Part shown: positions 9,296 through 18,176 of the stretch, in pieces
Position numbering within the stretch: the first letter of the stretch is position 1
Layout of the letters: every line of letters starts with the position of its first letter
NCBI GenBank assembly: GCA_029203105.1
Contig: CP119318.1
Coordinates: 4,602,501-4,666,500 of the forward strand
DNA from: Candidatus Kaistia colombiensis
GTDB lineage: Bacteria > Pseudomonadota > Alphaproteobacteria > Rhizobiales > Kaistiaceae
Reading direction: 5' to 3'
Length of the DNA: 64,000 nt
Translations under genes and position numbers: made by a program
Notes under the pieces: model-generated
Seen by the model: the letters and a program-made list of their open reading frames with translations, nothing else
Database searches by the model: none
Told to the model about the DNA's origin: nothing

Positions 9296-10074
9296 AGCGT
9301 CACCTCATTCTTCTTCGTTGCAAATTCAGCGATCGAATCCAGCGCGACTTCGAACAGTTCGCGCTCGGCGACGGCCATGGCCGCGTCATCGATCTTCACC
9401 TGGGTGAAGGCATCGACAGTGGCGATGCAGAGCGTGGAGGCGCTGGCGCCCAGCACGCGGGCTGCGACCAGAAGCGCCGAGGTTTCCATGTCCGTGCCGA
9501 TCAGGCCGAGGCGCTGGATGTCCTGCTTCAGCGTTTCGATCATCGCCCGGCTCTGACCCGAGAGACCGAACATCTCGGTGTAGAAGCCGTCATAGGTGCC
9601 GTAGACACCGGCGTGCCACTTGCGCCCGGAAGCGGCGAGCCGCTGGCGCAGGCCCGTGTTCAGGTCGAAATCGGCCATCGCCGGGAAGCCGAGCGGCGCA
9701 TAGGTGTTGGAGGTGCCTTCGGCGCGCAGGGCGCCGTCCGCCAGCACGAAATCGCCGAGCTGCGCCGGCGGCACAGCCATCGCCGTGCCGATGCGCAGGA
9801 AGCTGCGAACGCCGAGCGCGAACAGCTCATGCAGGACGATCGTCGCGATCGGCGCGCCCATGCCGAAGGCGCTGACGGTGATGCGCTGGCCGTTGCGCGT
9901 GCCGGTCACGGTACGCAGGCCCCGGTTTTCGGGCAGGAACTCGACATCGCTCAGATGCTCGGCAATGCGGCCGATGCGGGCGGGATCGCCGACGAGAATG
10001 GCACCGCTGCCGACCTGATCGCGCTTTGCGCCGATGTACCAGGCGGTGCTGGTCTTTTCGTCTTGCTTGGTCAT
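9292..10074 (-). CDS. nucleoside phosphorylase (PNP/UDP family)
   Basis: This 260-residue enzyme of the PNP_UDP_1 family has the phosphate-binding region 'GVRSFLRIGTAMAV' near residue 88 and the nucleoside-binding methionine/glutamate segment 'GLIGTDMETSALLVAARVLG' near 190. The reaction is phosphorolysis of a nucleoside to base and (deoxy)ribose 1-phosphate. The sequence resembles uridine phosphorylases more than hexameric PNPs, but base preference cannot be fixed by eye. It is joined by 4-base overlaps to the SIS and kinase genes. Confidence 0.82.
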   Translation of the reverse strand: MTKQDEKTSTAWYIGAKRDQVGSGAILVGDPARIGRIAEHLSDVEFLPENRGLRTVTGTRNGQRITVSAFGMGAPIATIVLHELFALGVRSFLRIGTAMAVPPAQLGDFVLADGALRAEGTSNTYAPLGFPAMADFDLNTGLRQRLAASGRKWHAGVYGTYDGFYTEMFGLSGQSRAMIETLKQDIQRLGLIGTDMETSALLVAARVLGASASTLCIATVDAFTQVKIDDAAMAVAERELFEVALDSIAEFATKKNEVTL

Positions 10075-10955
10075 TCTCTCAATGCACTTTCGTTTTCTGA
10101 AATCTGGCGTGCCAGCAGCAGTCGGCGGGCGGCGGCGTGGCCGGAGCGCACGACGGCGGCCAGATCGGTCTCGCCCTTGGCAAGGGCCGCCAGCACGCCG
10201 CCGGCAAAACTGTCGCCGGCGCCGGTCGGATCGGTCACGGATATGGTTTCGGCTGAGACCTCGATGGATTGACCGTCGCGGGTGATGGCAGCGCCCCGCC
10301 CGCCACGTGTCTCGATCAGCACCTGGCCCGGCCGATGCGCTCCGGCCTCTGCCAGCGCCGCCTGGACGAAATCGCCCTCGGCCTGGCTGAAGCAGATGAG
10401 ATCGGCGCGGGCGGCGAAGCGGGCAGCCTGGGCTACCGACATGGCGCGCGGGTCATGCTTGACGATCCAGGCGAGACGCGTCGCCTCACCGATCGCCGCG
10501 AGCACCGCGTCATTGACGGCGGAAGGCCCGATGGTGACGCAAACCCAATCGGCCGTGCCGACCAGATCGACCTGCGAGGTCGATAGCGTCAGCCCCGCCG
10601 GCATGCCGGGATCGTAGAGGCAGATGCATCCGCCCTCCGGGTCATAGGCCAGCACCGACACCGGCGTGCGCGCGCCGGCGATGGCGTCGAGCCCATTGCC
10701 CGATACACCCCGGACGGCGAGTTGGTCGCGATAGGCCGCGCCTGCCTCGTCATCGCCGATCCAGCTGACCGGAACCGCATTGTCGATGCCATCAGCCGCG
10801 AGCGCCATGGCCACGAAGGCCGGGCCGCCGCCAAGGCGTGGCCAGCCATCCTGCGGGCGCTGCAATATCGTCGTTGTCCGGCCCGCCCTTGGCGCGCCGT
10901 CGACGATCGCCACGTGGTCGAGGCTGGCATAGCCCGTGATCGCGATGGTGGTCAT
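10071..10955 (-). CDS. PfkB-family carbohydrate/nucleoside kinase
   Basis: This 294-residue kinase has the PfkB signature 2 DPTGAGDSFAGGVLAAL near residue 241, with the catalytic aspartate in GAGDS, and an N-terminal substrate lid. Family members phosphorylate ribose, fructose, adenosine or pseudouridine. Next to a nucleoside phosphorylase it may act on the sugar released or on the nucleoside itself. Both ends overlap neighbouring genes by ATGA. Confidence 0.82.
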   Translation of the reverse strand: MTTIAITGYASLDHVAIVDGAPRAGRTTTILQRPQDGWPRLGGGPAFVAMALAADGIDNAVPVSWIGDDEAGAAYRDQLAVRGVSGNGLDAIAGARTPVSVLAYDPEGGCICLYDPGMPAGLTLSTSQVDLVGTADWVCVTIGPSAVNDAVLAAIGEATRLAWIVKHDPRAMSVAQAARFAARADLICFSQAEGDFVQAALAEAGAHRPGQVLIETRGGRGAAITRDGQSIEVSAETISVTDPTGAGDSFAGGVLAALAKGETDLAAVVRSGHAAARRLLLARQISENESALRE

Positions 10956-11515
10956 GCCAGCATCCCGAGCGCTTCCTGAAGCGGAACGACACGGCCCATA
11001 TAGCGCTCGATGTCTTCCAGCGAGGCTTCGGCCAGATGCGGACGGTTCGAATTGGTCGCCTCGCGCGGCACCACCGGCTCAAAGCCGTTGGCGAAGGCGT
11101 CCTGCGCCGAGGCGCGGATGCAGACATTGGTCTTGACGCCCGCGATGACGACGCGCGTCACCTTCTGCTCGTGCAGGAACAGTGCGAGGTCGGTGGCGAA
11201 GAAGGCGCTGAAGCGGCGTTTGAAGATGGTCGTCTCGTTCGGACCCTCGGGGCGGAAATCCGCGAAGAAGGCTGCGTCGTGCGCATCCTCCAGATGGTGG
11301 ACGGGCAGTTTGCGCCATTCGAAGTCATAGAACTCCGGGCGGTGCTTTTCGACCGCATGGACGACGATCGTCCCCGACTTGCGGGCCGTCTCCAACAGGG
11401 CGCGCATCGGATCGAGCACGCTCTCGACGCCAGCATAATAGTTGGGCTGGCCGGGCTCGAAGAACGAGTTGATGACATCCACGAGGATGAGCGCGGTCTT
11501 TGTTGTTTCGACCAT
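10952..11515 (-). CDS. cysteine hydrolase, isochorismatase-like
   Basis: This 187-residue enzyme has the visible Asp-Lys-Cys triad of the isochorismatase/nicotinamidase fold: D in LILVDVINSFF, K in TTIFKRRFSAF and C in GVKTNVCIRA. The ATG at 11515 is one base after the permease stop; a longer in-frame extension runs into the permease gene and is not used. Such enzymes hydrolyse amides (nicotinamide, ureidoacrylate, carbamoyl compounds). In a nucleoside operon it may process the released base, which is inference. Confidence 0.8.
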   Translation of the reverse strand: MVETTKTALILVDVINSFFEPGQPNYYAGVESVLDPMRALLETARKSGTIVVHAVEKHRPEFYDFEWRKLPVHHLEDAHDAAFFADFRPEGPNETTIFKRRFSAFFATDLALFLHEQKVTRVVIAGVKTNVCIRASAQDAFANGFEPVVPREATNSNRPHLAEASLEDIERYMGRVVPLQEALGMLA

Positions 11516-11516
11516 G

Positions 11517-12413
11517 TCAGGCTCCTTTGTTCCGCGCACGCTTGATGGTGATGGCGACCAGGGTGAGGATGACGATGACCATGACGTAGGGCAGCGTCTG
11601 CACCAGTTCGGCCGGCAAGCCCCTGCCCTGCAACCGGATCTGGATCGCGTCGAATAGGCCGAACAACAGCGCGCCGATCGCCGTCGGCCAGGGGCGGTTG
11701 CGGCCGAAATAGAAGGCGGCGAGCGCCAGGAAGCCGCGTCCGGCGGTGATGCCTTCGTTGAAGATGCCAACGACGCCGATGCAGAGATAAGCACCGGCAA
11801 GGCCCGACATCATGCCGGCGAAAACCGTCGAGGCATCGCGCAGGTTGAGCGGATTGAGGCCGAGCGCCCGCGTTGCCTGCGGCGCCGCACCGGCGGCCCG
11901 CAGGCGCAGGCCAAGGCGGGTGCGGGCGAGAAACCACGCCGTCGCCGGAACCAGCAGCCAGGCCGCCCAGGTGAGCGGATCGTGATCGGAAAAGATCGCG
12001 CCCAGAACCGGAATATCGGCCACCACGGGGATATGAATGCGCGGCAGCATGGCGACGTCGGGCAGGCTGAGCGTGCCCGAGGTGCCGTACCAACTCTTCA
12101 GGAAGAAGCGCACCAGCCCGGCGACGGCGATGTTGAAGCCGAGGCCGACGATGATCTCGTTGGCCTGAAGGCGAGTCACGGTCAGCGACATCAGCAGGCC
12201 GAGCAGACCGCCGACAAGGGCGGCGGCGACCAGGGCTGCCGGCCAGCTCCCCGTCTGCGAGGCAATCATCAGCCCGACCAGCGCGCCGGCCAGCATCATG
12301 GAATCGAGGCCGATGTTGACCAGTCCGGCGACGCGGTTGACCAGCCCGCCAAGGGCGGCGAGCAGGATCGGCGTCGTCATGACGAACGCCGCATGGATGA
12401 TATTGTCGATCAT
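11517..12413 (-). CDS. nucleoside ABC transporter permease (YufQ/NupQ-like)
   Basis: This 298-residue integral membrane protein is of the BPD_transp_2 family. It starts MIDNIIHAAFVMTTPILLAA and contains 'VNIGLDSMMLAGAL' and 'QANEIIVGLGFNIA', features of the second permease of BMP/basic-membrane-protein nucleoside importers. The start overlaps the stop of the first permease (ATGA). It acts with the gene at 12410-13471, the ATPase and the BMP lipoprotein-like binder. Confidence 0.85.
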   Translation of the reverse strand: MIDNIIHAAFVMTTPILLAALGGLVNRVAGLVNIGLDSMMLAGALVGLMIASQTGSWPAALVAAALVGGLLGLLMSLTVTRLQANEIIVGLGFNIAVAGLVRFFLKSWYGTSGTLSLPDVAMLPRIHIPVVADIPVLGAIFSDHDPLTWAAWLLVPATAWFLARTRLGLRLRAAGAAPQATRALGLNPLNLRDASTVFAGMMSGLAGAYLCIGVVGIFNEGITAGRGFLALAAFYFGRNRPWPTAIGALLFGLFDAIQIRLQGRGLPAELVQTLPYVMVIVILTLVAITIKRARNKGA

Positions 12414-13471
12414 TTGCCGCCCTGCCGATTTTTCAGAAGCCAGCCGAAGCGGGCGACCGCGAAAATCATCACCGTTCCCTGCAGGATGTTGACGATCTCG
12501 ATCGGCACGTCGCTGAAGAGCTGGATGGTCGCGCCCGAGGTCGCGAGCGCGCCGAAGAGCAGCGCGGCCAGGAGAATGCCGATCGCCGAACCGCGCCCGA
12601 GCAGCGCCACCGCGATGCCGGTGAAGCCGTAGCCGGGTGAAAAGCCGACGACGAAGCGGTTGACGGTGCCAAGCGCCTGGATGCCCCCGGCGAGACCGCC
12701 AATGGCGCCCGAAAGCAGCATCATCTTGATGATCAGCATCGGCACGTTGATGCCGGAGGCGATGGCAAAGCGCGGGTTGAGGCCGGCAAGCCGCGTCTCC
12801 AGCCCAAGCGCCGTGCCGCGTCCCCACAGCCAGTAGAGCCCGAGCAGCGCGATGGCGATCAGGAAGCCGGCGTTCAGCGTCGAGGGCGGCATCAGCCGCG
12901 GCAGGCGCGCCGCTTCGACCACCATCGGCGTCGCCGAATTGGCGGAGCCGGGCGCCAGCAGCGGGCCGTTCACCAGCCAGGCGGTCAGGCTGACGGCGAT
13001 GAAATTGAGCATCAGCGTCGTCACGACTTCGTCAACGTCGAGCCGCGCCTTGAGCACGGCCGGCACCAGCATCCACAGCGTGCCGGCAAGGGCGGCGGCG
13101 CCGAGCGCCAGCGGCAACAGAAGCGTGGCCGGCAGACCGACATAGGTGAAGCCGACAAACGCCGCCGCCAGTCCGCCGACCAGAACGCAGCCCTCGACGC
13201 CGACATTGAACACGCCGGATCGGAAGGCGACGGCGGTGGCAAGGCCGGTCAGGATCAGCGGCGTCGAGGCCGAGACGGTGGCAGCGATACGCTTCACGCC
13301 GCCAAAGGATTCCTTGAGCAGAAGCCAATAGACTTCGAGCGGATTGTGGCCGGCGACGGCGAGCACGATGGCGGCGACGACGAGGGCGAGTACCAGCGGC
13401 GCCACGGCCAGCGCCACGTCGCGCCAGCCGATGGCAGGCGTCGCACGGGCAGATGAAGCAACGGCGCTCAT
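12410..13471 (-). CDS. nucleoside ABC transporter permease (YufP/NupP-like)
   Basis: This 353-residue membrane protein is of the BPD_transp_2 family, with the typical 'ATAVAFRSGVFNVGVEGCVLVGG' near residue 75 and 'DEVVTTLMLNFIA' near 148. It is the larger of the two permeases of a BMP-type importer. ATGA overlaps join it to the ATPase upstream and the second permease downstream. Confidence 0.87.
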   Translation of the reverse strand: MSAVASSARATPAIGWRDVALAVAPLVLALVVAAIVLAVAGHNPLEVYWLLLKESFGGVKRIAATVSASTPLILTGLATAVAFRSGVFNVGVEGCVLVGGLAAAFVGFTYVGLPATLLLPLALGAAALAGTLWMLVPAVLKARLDVDEVVTTLMLNFIAVSLTAWLVNGPLLAPGSANSATPMVVEAARLPRLMPPSTLNAGFLIAIALLGLYWLWGRGTALGLETRLAGLNPRFAIASGINVPMLIIKMMLLSGAIGGLAGGIQALGTVNRFVVGFSPGYGFTGIAVALLGRGSAIGILLAALLFGALATSGATIQLFSDVPIEIVNILQGTVMIFAVARFGWLLKNRQGGK

Positions 13472-15018
13472 GCGGCGATCTCCTGGCGGGTCTCGCCCAG
13501 CATCATGCGACCGAGCTCCTCGACCTTGGCCGAGCCGCGCGGCACTTCGCCGGTGACGCGGCCGTCATAGAGAACGACGATGCGATCCGACAGGGCGATG
13601 AGTTCATCGAGTTCTTCCGAGATGACCAGAACCGCCCCGCCCGCCTCGCGGTAGTCGAGCAGGCACTGATGGATGAAGGCGATGCCGCGAATATCGACGC
13701 CGCGCGTCGGCTGGCAGGCGAGCAGCAGCTTCGGGCTGCCATCCAGTTCGCGCGCCATGGCGACGCGCTGCTGGTTGCCACCCGACAGGCTGGAGATCGG
13801 CAAAGCCGCGGAGGCGCGCTTGACCGAGAAGCGGTCGAGCAGCGTTTCGACATGACGCTTGATGGCGCCCTTCTGCAGGACACCGCCCTTGCAGAGAGCC
13901 GGCGAACGATGCCGGCCGGCAATCAGGTTTTCCGAAATCGGCGCGGAGAGGCAGAGCCCTTCCGCCGCACGGTCCGGGCTCAGATAGCTCAGGCCAAGCT
14001 CGCGCCGCGCACGAAGGCTGAGCTTCGTGACGTCCTGCCCGTCGAGCCTGACCGCGCCGCGCTCGACGCGCCCAAGCCCGGTGACGGCGGCGATCAGTTC
14101 GTCCTGGCCGTTGCCCGCGACGCCGGCAATGCCGACGATCTCGCCGGCGCGCACGTCGAGGTCGAGTTCCTTGAGGCGCAGCACGCGCCGCGCATCCGTC
14201 GCCGCCAGTCCGCGGATCTCGAGCACGGTCCGTCCGACCGTGCTCGGCCGGGCGTTCGGGCGGCTCAGAATCTCGCCGATCATCATCTCGGCGAGGGCTG
14301 CCTTGGTGGTATTGGCGGTCGCCATGCCGCCGATGACCTTGCCGGACCGGATCACGGTGATCTCGTCGGCGAGCGCCATCACCTCATCCAGCTTGTGGCT
14401 GATGAAGAGAATGGTGCGGCCTTCCGAGCGCAGCTTGCGCAGCAGGACGATCAGCTCCTGCACCTGCGCTGGCGCCAGCACGGCCGTCGGCTCATCAAGG
14501 ATGAGCACATCGGCGCCGCGATACAGCAGGCGCAGGATTTCGACGATCTGGCGCACATGCACCGGCGCATCGTCGACCGGCATGTCCCAGTCGAGCGTCA
14601 CCCCCGCCTCGCGCTCCAGTTTTCGCGCTGCTTCGAGGGCCTTCCGGCGGTCGATGCGGCGCAGACCGTCAAGCGGTTCCTGCGCCAGCACGAGATTTTC
14701 CAGAAGCGTCAGCCCCGGCACCAGCATGAATTCCTGGTGAACCATGCCGATGCCCTGCTTGAAGGCATCGGCAGGCCCGAAGAATACACTTGGCATGCCG
14801 TTGACGAGGACGACGCCTTCGTCGGGACGGTCCATCCCCTGCAAGATACGCATGAGCGTCGACTTGCCGGCTCCGTTGCCACCAACAATGGCATGAATGG
14901 TTCCGCGACGAGCGCGGAAGGTAATGCCGTCATTGGCGACCAACGCGCCGAACCGCCGGGTGACGCTGTGCGCCCCCAGACGGATCGTCGTGTCTGGCGT
15001 GAATTCAGCCATCGACAT
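13468..15018 (-). CDS. nucleoside/sugar ABC transporter ATP-binding protein, two-domain (YufO/NupO-like)
   Basis: This 516-residue ATPase has two tandem ABC domains. The first has Walker A GGNGAGKST near residue 47 and Walker B VLILDEPTAVLAP; the second has a degenerate Walker A (GVAGNGQDE) and the signature LSGGNQQRVAMAREL. This arrangement is standard for carbohydrate-uptake transporter family 2 ATPases serving ribose or nucleoside importers. AAGGA precedes the ATG at 15018; an ATG two codons in is an alternative. Confidence 0.9.
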   Translation of the reverse strand: MSMAEFTPDTTIRLGAHSVTRRFGALVANDGITFRARRGTIHAIVGGNGAGKSTLMRILQGMDRPDEGVVLVNGMPSVFFGPADAFKQGIGMVHQEFMLVPGLTLLENLVLAQEPLDGLRRIDRRKALEAARKLEREAGVTLDWDMPVDDAPVHVRQIVEILRLLYRGADVLILDEPTAVLAPAQVQELIVLLRKLRSEGRTILFISHKLDEVMALADEITVIRSGKVIGGMATANTTKAALAEMMIGEILSRPNARPSTVGRTVLEIRGLAATDARRVLRLKELDLDVRAGEIVGIAGVAGNGQDELIAAVTGLGRVERGAVRLDGQDVTKLSLRARRELGLSYLSPDRAAEGLCLSAPISENLIAGRHRSPALCKGGVLQKGAIKRHVETLLDRFSVKRASAALPISSLSGGNQQRVAMARELDGSPKLLLACQPTRGVDIRGIAFIHQCLLDYREAGGAVLVISEELDELIALSDRIVVLYDGRVTGEVPRGSAKVEELGRMMLGETRQEIAA

Positions 15019-15045
15019 GGACTGTCCTTACGAGATGGAAAGCGC

Positions 15046-16077
15046 TTATTTCAGGAAGTCCGGGTAGCCCTGGTCCACGACGTTCCAGACCTTGATCTGG
15101 CCGGACAGGATGCCCTGCTTGGCAGCCTCGACCTTTTCGAGGATCGACGCGGGAATGAGCTGCTTCGTGAACTTCATGTCCGACAGGCCGACGCCGTTCT
15201 CCTTGAGACCGAGCGTGATCGTCTTGCCGCCAGGGAACTTGTCGGCGGCGTAGTCCTTGACCACGGTCTCGACGGCGTTGTCGGAGTGCTTGACCATGCT
15301 GGTCAGGACGTTGCCCGGCGCGATGCCGTCCTGGTCGATGTCGACGCCGATCGCATAGACGCCGGCTTCCTTGGCTGCCTGGATGACACCCATGCCGGTG
15401 CCGCCAGCGACGTGGTAGATCACGTCGGCGCCTTCCTCGATCATCGCCTTGGCCATCTGCAGGCCGATCGCCGGATCGCCGAAATTGTTCGAGTAGGCGA
15501 TCTTGACCACGACGTTCGGATTGGCCGCCTTGGCGCCTTCGACATAGCCGGAAATGAACTTGTCGATACCAGCCGACTTGGTGCCGCCGATCACGCCGAT
15601 CACCGGCTTGTCATTGATGCCCTTGATCGAGGTATCGGTCGTTACCAGCGCGGCGAGCGTGCCGGCGAGATAGGAGCCTTCCTGTTCCTGGAACAGCACC
15701 GAGGCGATGTTGGCGCCCTCGCGCACCTGATTCAGGATCACGTATTTGGTGTCCGGATAGTCCTTGGCGACTTCCAGCATCGGCTCGCCATGGGCATATT
15801 CGAGATCGACGATCAGGCCGAAATCGGCATCCGAGGCGCGGCGCAGGATCTCGGTCGCCTGCGAAACCACTTCCTTGGATTCGACCGCCCTGCCTTCGAG
15901 CCCGGTCTCCTTCAGCGCGCGGAGAAAGCCGGAATGGGCGAGGTCGTTGTAGGACTGGTCGCCAAGGCCGCCCTGCGAAACGATCAGGGCGACGGGCTTG
16001 TCTTCGGCATGGCCGCTAGCCGTTCCAAGGGCCGAGGCGAGGACCATCGTGGCGAGCGCCATCGAAGTGGTTTTCAT
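15046..16077 (-). CDS. BMP-family nucleoside-binding periplasmic protein
   Basis: This 343-residue binding protein has a signal peptide (MKTTSMALATMVLASALG, cut after SGHA) and the BMP/PnrA-like domain: 'VSQGGLGDQSYNDLAHSGF' near residue 36, 'VIGVIGGTKSAGIDKFISGY' and 'IGVDIDQDGIAPGNVLTSMVK'. These proteins bind purine or pyrimidine nucleosides. The start was set at 16077 because of the signal peptide and a GGAGAAG ribosome site. Its first 62 bases overlap the 3' end of the GntR gene in another frame, so expression probably depends on the repressor's transcript. Confidence 0.88.
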   Translation of the reverse strand: MKTTSMALATMVLASALGTASGHAEDKPVALIVSQGGLGDQSYNDLAHSGFLRALKETGLEGRAVESKEVVSQATEILRRASDADFGLIVDLEYAHGEPMLEVAKDYPDTKYVILNQVREGANIASVLFQEQEGSYLAGTLAALVTTDTSIKGINDKPVIGVIGGTKSAGIDKFISGYVEGAKAANPNVVVKIAYSNNFGDPAIGLQMAKAMIEEGADVIYHVAGGTGMGVIQAAKEAGVYAIGVDIDQDGIAPGNVLTSMVKHSDNAVETVVKDYAADKFPGGKTITLGLKENGVGLSDMKFTKQLIPASILEKVEAAKQGILSGQIKVWNVVDQGYPDFLK

Positions 16078-16834
16078 CTGACTTCTCCGTGTTGGATACG
16101 TGGTTTCGCGGCTGGCGCATGAGCGTCGCCTCGTAGGAGTAGCGGCGCGCGTCATAGACGGCGTCGACCGCATCGAGAGGCGTCCCGTCCGCGGCGAAGG
16201 AATGACGCGTCACGGCGACGACGACGGCATCGCCGCCAAGGCTGAGCAACTCTCGATCCGCCGGCTCGGCCGCGCGGGCGACGAGCCGCTCGGTGGCGCT
16301 ATGGACCGAAAGGCCGCGTTCCTCGAAGAAGCGATAAAGCGAAAAGGCCTGCGACGCGGCGACCTCGCGGGTCAGCCCCGTCGAGCGGGCGAGCTCGGCC
16401 GAAATCACCGAGCGATGCAGGGCAACCGCCACGCCATCGACCAGACGCAGGCGGTCGAGACGGATCAGGGCTGTCCCTTCCGGATAAGGAAGGCCGGCCT
16501 GCCAGGTGGTTTCCTCGAAGGCGAGCAGCTTAGCCATGGCCTGGTGGCCGGCCGCCTCGACGGCTTCGGTGAAGCTGAGCAGATAGCCGGGCTGGCGACG
16601 CAGCGGCGCGGCGGCGACGAACGACCCGCTGCCCTGTCGACGCGTGATCAGCCCCTCATCGGCAAGCTGCTCGACGGCCTTGGCGACCGTGAAGCGGCTG
16701 ACGCCCCAATCGCGCGCCAATTGCGGCTCGCTCGGAATCCGAGCGCCCTCGCCGAGTTCGGCAATGTCTTCGCGCAGCCGATCTGCGATCTGCAGATAAA
16801 GCGGCCCGTCACGATCGCGCACGCCTGCCGCCAT
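16016..16834 (-). CDS. GntR family transcriptional regulator with UTRA domain (HutC subfamily)
   Basis: This 272-residue repressor has an N-terminal winged helix ('PLYLQIADRLREDIAELG', 'IPSEPQLARDWGVSRFTVAKAVEQL', 'LITRRQGSGSFV') and a C-terminal UTRA effector domain. The ATG at 16834 was preferred because a GGAGGAGG ribosome site sits directly upstream; a TTG at 16849 would absorb that site. About 30 C-terminal residues lie in DNA shared with the start of the BMP gene. It most likely controls the nucleoside operon and itself through the palindrome at 16850-16871. Confidence 0.87.
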   Translation of the reverse strand: MAAGVRDRDGPLYLQIADRLREDIAELGEGARIPSEPQLARDWGVSRFTVAKAVEQLADEGLITRRQGSGSFVAAAPLRRQPGYLLSFTEAVEAAGHQAMAKLLAFEETTWQAGLPYPEGTALIRLDRLRLVDGVAVALHRSVISAELARSTGLTREVAASQAFSLYRFFEERGLSVHSATERLVARAAEPADRELLSLGGDAVVVAVTRHSFAADGTPLDAVDAVYDARRYSYEATLMRQPRNHVSNTEKSDENHFDGARHDGPRLGPWNG

Positions 16835-16849
16835 CGCCCCCTCCTCCAA

Positions 16850-16871
16850 CTTGTCCAGTCAACTGTACAAG
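16850..16871. promoter_or_regulatory. palindromic operator upstream of the GntR gene
   Basis: The arms CTTGTCCAGT (16850-16859) and ACTGTACAAG (16862-16871) form an inverted repeat with one mismatch in ten around a 2-base centre. The outer CTTGT/ACAAG halves resemble HutC-type GntR operators. The site abuts the ribosome-binding site of the regulator gene, where a bound repressor would block the operon. That it is the binding site is inferred from position and symmetry. Confidence 0.65.
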
Positions 16872-17376
16872 CAGCTTTCGGGATTTCAAGCGGCCTCGCT
16901 GTTTTGCCGCGAAATTATTCTTCGGCGGCACGGCGCAGGGAGCCCGGCCGCCATTTACGGGAATGATGGAGCCGGTTGTGAACGGCACAGCGCAGCAGCG
17001 GCGAAGGTCGGCTTCGCCCCCCACTCGCGGCACGGAGATCCTTGGCGAGATCGGCCGTGACCGTTGCCTCGACGAGCGCGCCCGTCCATCCGTTCGAAGC
17101 CTTATCGCGCCTGCCGCAATGACCGGGCGCCACGATCTACACTGGTTGACCACTCGATCGCGCGTGAACAAGACACAGATCGCCGCTCTGAGCCTGCACT
17201 GAAGATTAGGCTGGTCTTTCCTTCGGTATGCTCGATCAAATGGTTCCGCGCGCTCCTCGCTCCGGCTGCATCACAGAGAGAGTTTTCTCGCGCGCTCGCG
17301 TCGACCCAGGGCAAGCCAGCAGCGGCGCGGGGCCAGTTCCACAATCCGGCTAGTGGGCCAAGGATCCACCATCCAG
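16872..17376. other. intergenic region without a supported gene
   Basis: About 500 bases lie between the start of the GntR gene and the end of the grpB-like gene. The reading frames here have no ribosome sites, no recognisable domains and shadow-like composition. The part next to 16872 should hold the promoter of the nucleoside operon, but no clear -35/-10 pair could be assigned. Confidence 0.5.
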
Positions 17377-18000
17377 CTAGCCGCTGCCCTCGATCCAGCC
17401 GCGACTCCTAAAGATGTCACGGTAGATTTCCAGCACCACATCCTGCTTGCGCCGGTTGTACTCCTGCACGCTCGACGCGGCCTCTCTGGCCCGGATCTTT
17501 GCCTGATGGTAGCGCTGCCTGTCGACGGGCCGCTGCCGGAGCCAATCCCGAAATAGGATGTGCCGGACATGCTCGGGACAGGAAGGTCCGAATATGTGCA
17601 GATTCACGCGGGGATCGTCGCGGCGCAGCATGCGGTGCTGATACCAGCTCCGCTCGCGAACTGTCAGCTCAAAGCCGATACTTTCCAGAAGCGGTACATA
17701 GTCAGCCTCGCGCTCCGGGTCGGGGACGATCAGATCGATATCGATCACGGGTTTGGCGTGCAGCCCAGGCACTGCGGTCGATCCGATATGCTCTACACCG
17801 AGCGCAATCCGAGGCATGGCCGCCAGTATCTTGGCTCGTTGCGCTTCGTACCATGTTGGCCATTGATGGCTGTAAGGCTCGACCTCGATCGCCTCGCGAC
17901 CCGGCCTGCCCTGTACCCAAGGGTCCTCGTCAGGATCACCGTCCTCGAAGCGGACGATGGAGGCGACATCCGGCCAGTCCTTGCCTGTCGGCACGTTCAT
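17377..18000 (-). CDS. GrpB family protein (UPF0157, nucleotidyltransferase fold)
   Basis: This 207-residue cytoplasmic protein shows the GrpB family core: 'IEVEPYSHQWPTWYEAQRAKI', 'VEHIGSTAVPGLHAKPVIDIDLIV' (the nucleotidyltransferase-like GS..D.D motif) and 'LHIFGPSCPEHVRHILFRDWLR'. The ATG at 18000 was chosen because homology begins soon after it; a longer frame upstream adds no family sequence. The substrate of this family is not known. It stands alone between the nucleoside operon and the OmpA-like gene. Confidence 0.8.
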   Translation of the reverse strand: MNVPTGKDWPDVASIVRFEDGDPDEDPWVQGRPGREAIEVEPYSHQWPTWYEAQRAKILAAMPRIALGVEHIGSTAVPGLHAKPVIDIDLIVPDPEREADYVPLLESIGFELTVRERSWYQHRMLRRDDPRVNLHIFGPSCPEHVRHILFRDWLRQRPVDRQRYHQAKIRAREAASSVQEYNRRKQDVVLEIYRDIFRSRGWIEGSG

Positions 18001-18176
18001 ATTCCCTGACCAACAGCGGAGCGCGATATCCGGCCGACGCCGCAACGGTCCATCAGCACGTTCGCGCCAGCATCGGACGATGCCGAGAGCGAGCTCAACT
18101 TCGTCATCTTGGCGCCTCGTTGCAGAGATCTGGACGGGACGCGCCTTTCAGCGCGGCCCGTCGGAGTGCGTCGACG

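Noticed and set aside
13453..16122. 889-codon open frame on the plus strand
   Set aside because: It is antisense to the BMP, ATPase and GntR genes, which have full domain signatures; its protein is Asp/Arg/His-rich shadow sequence typical of high-GC DNA.
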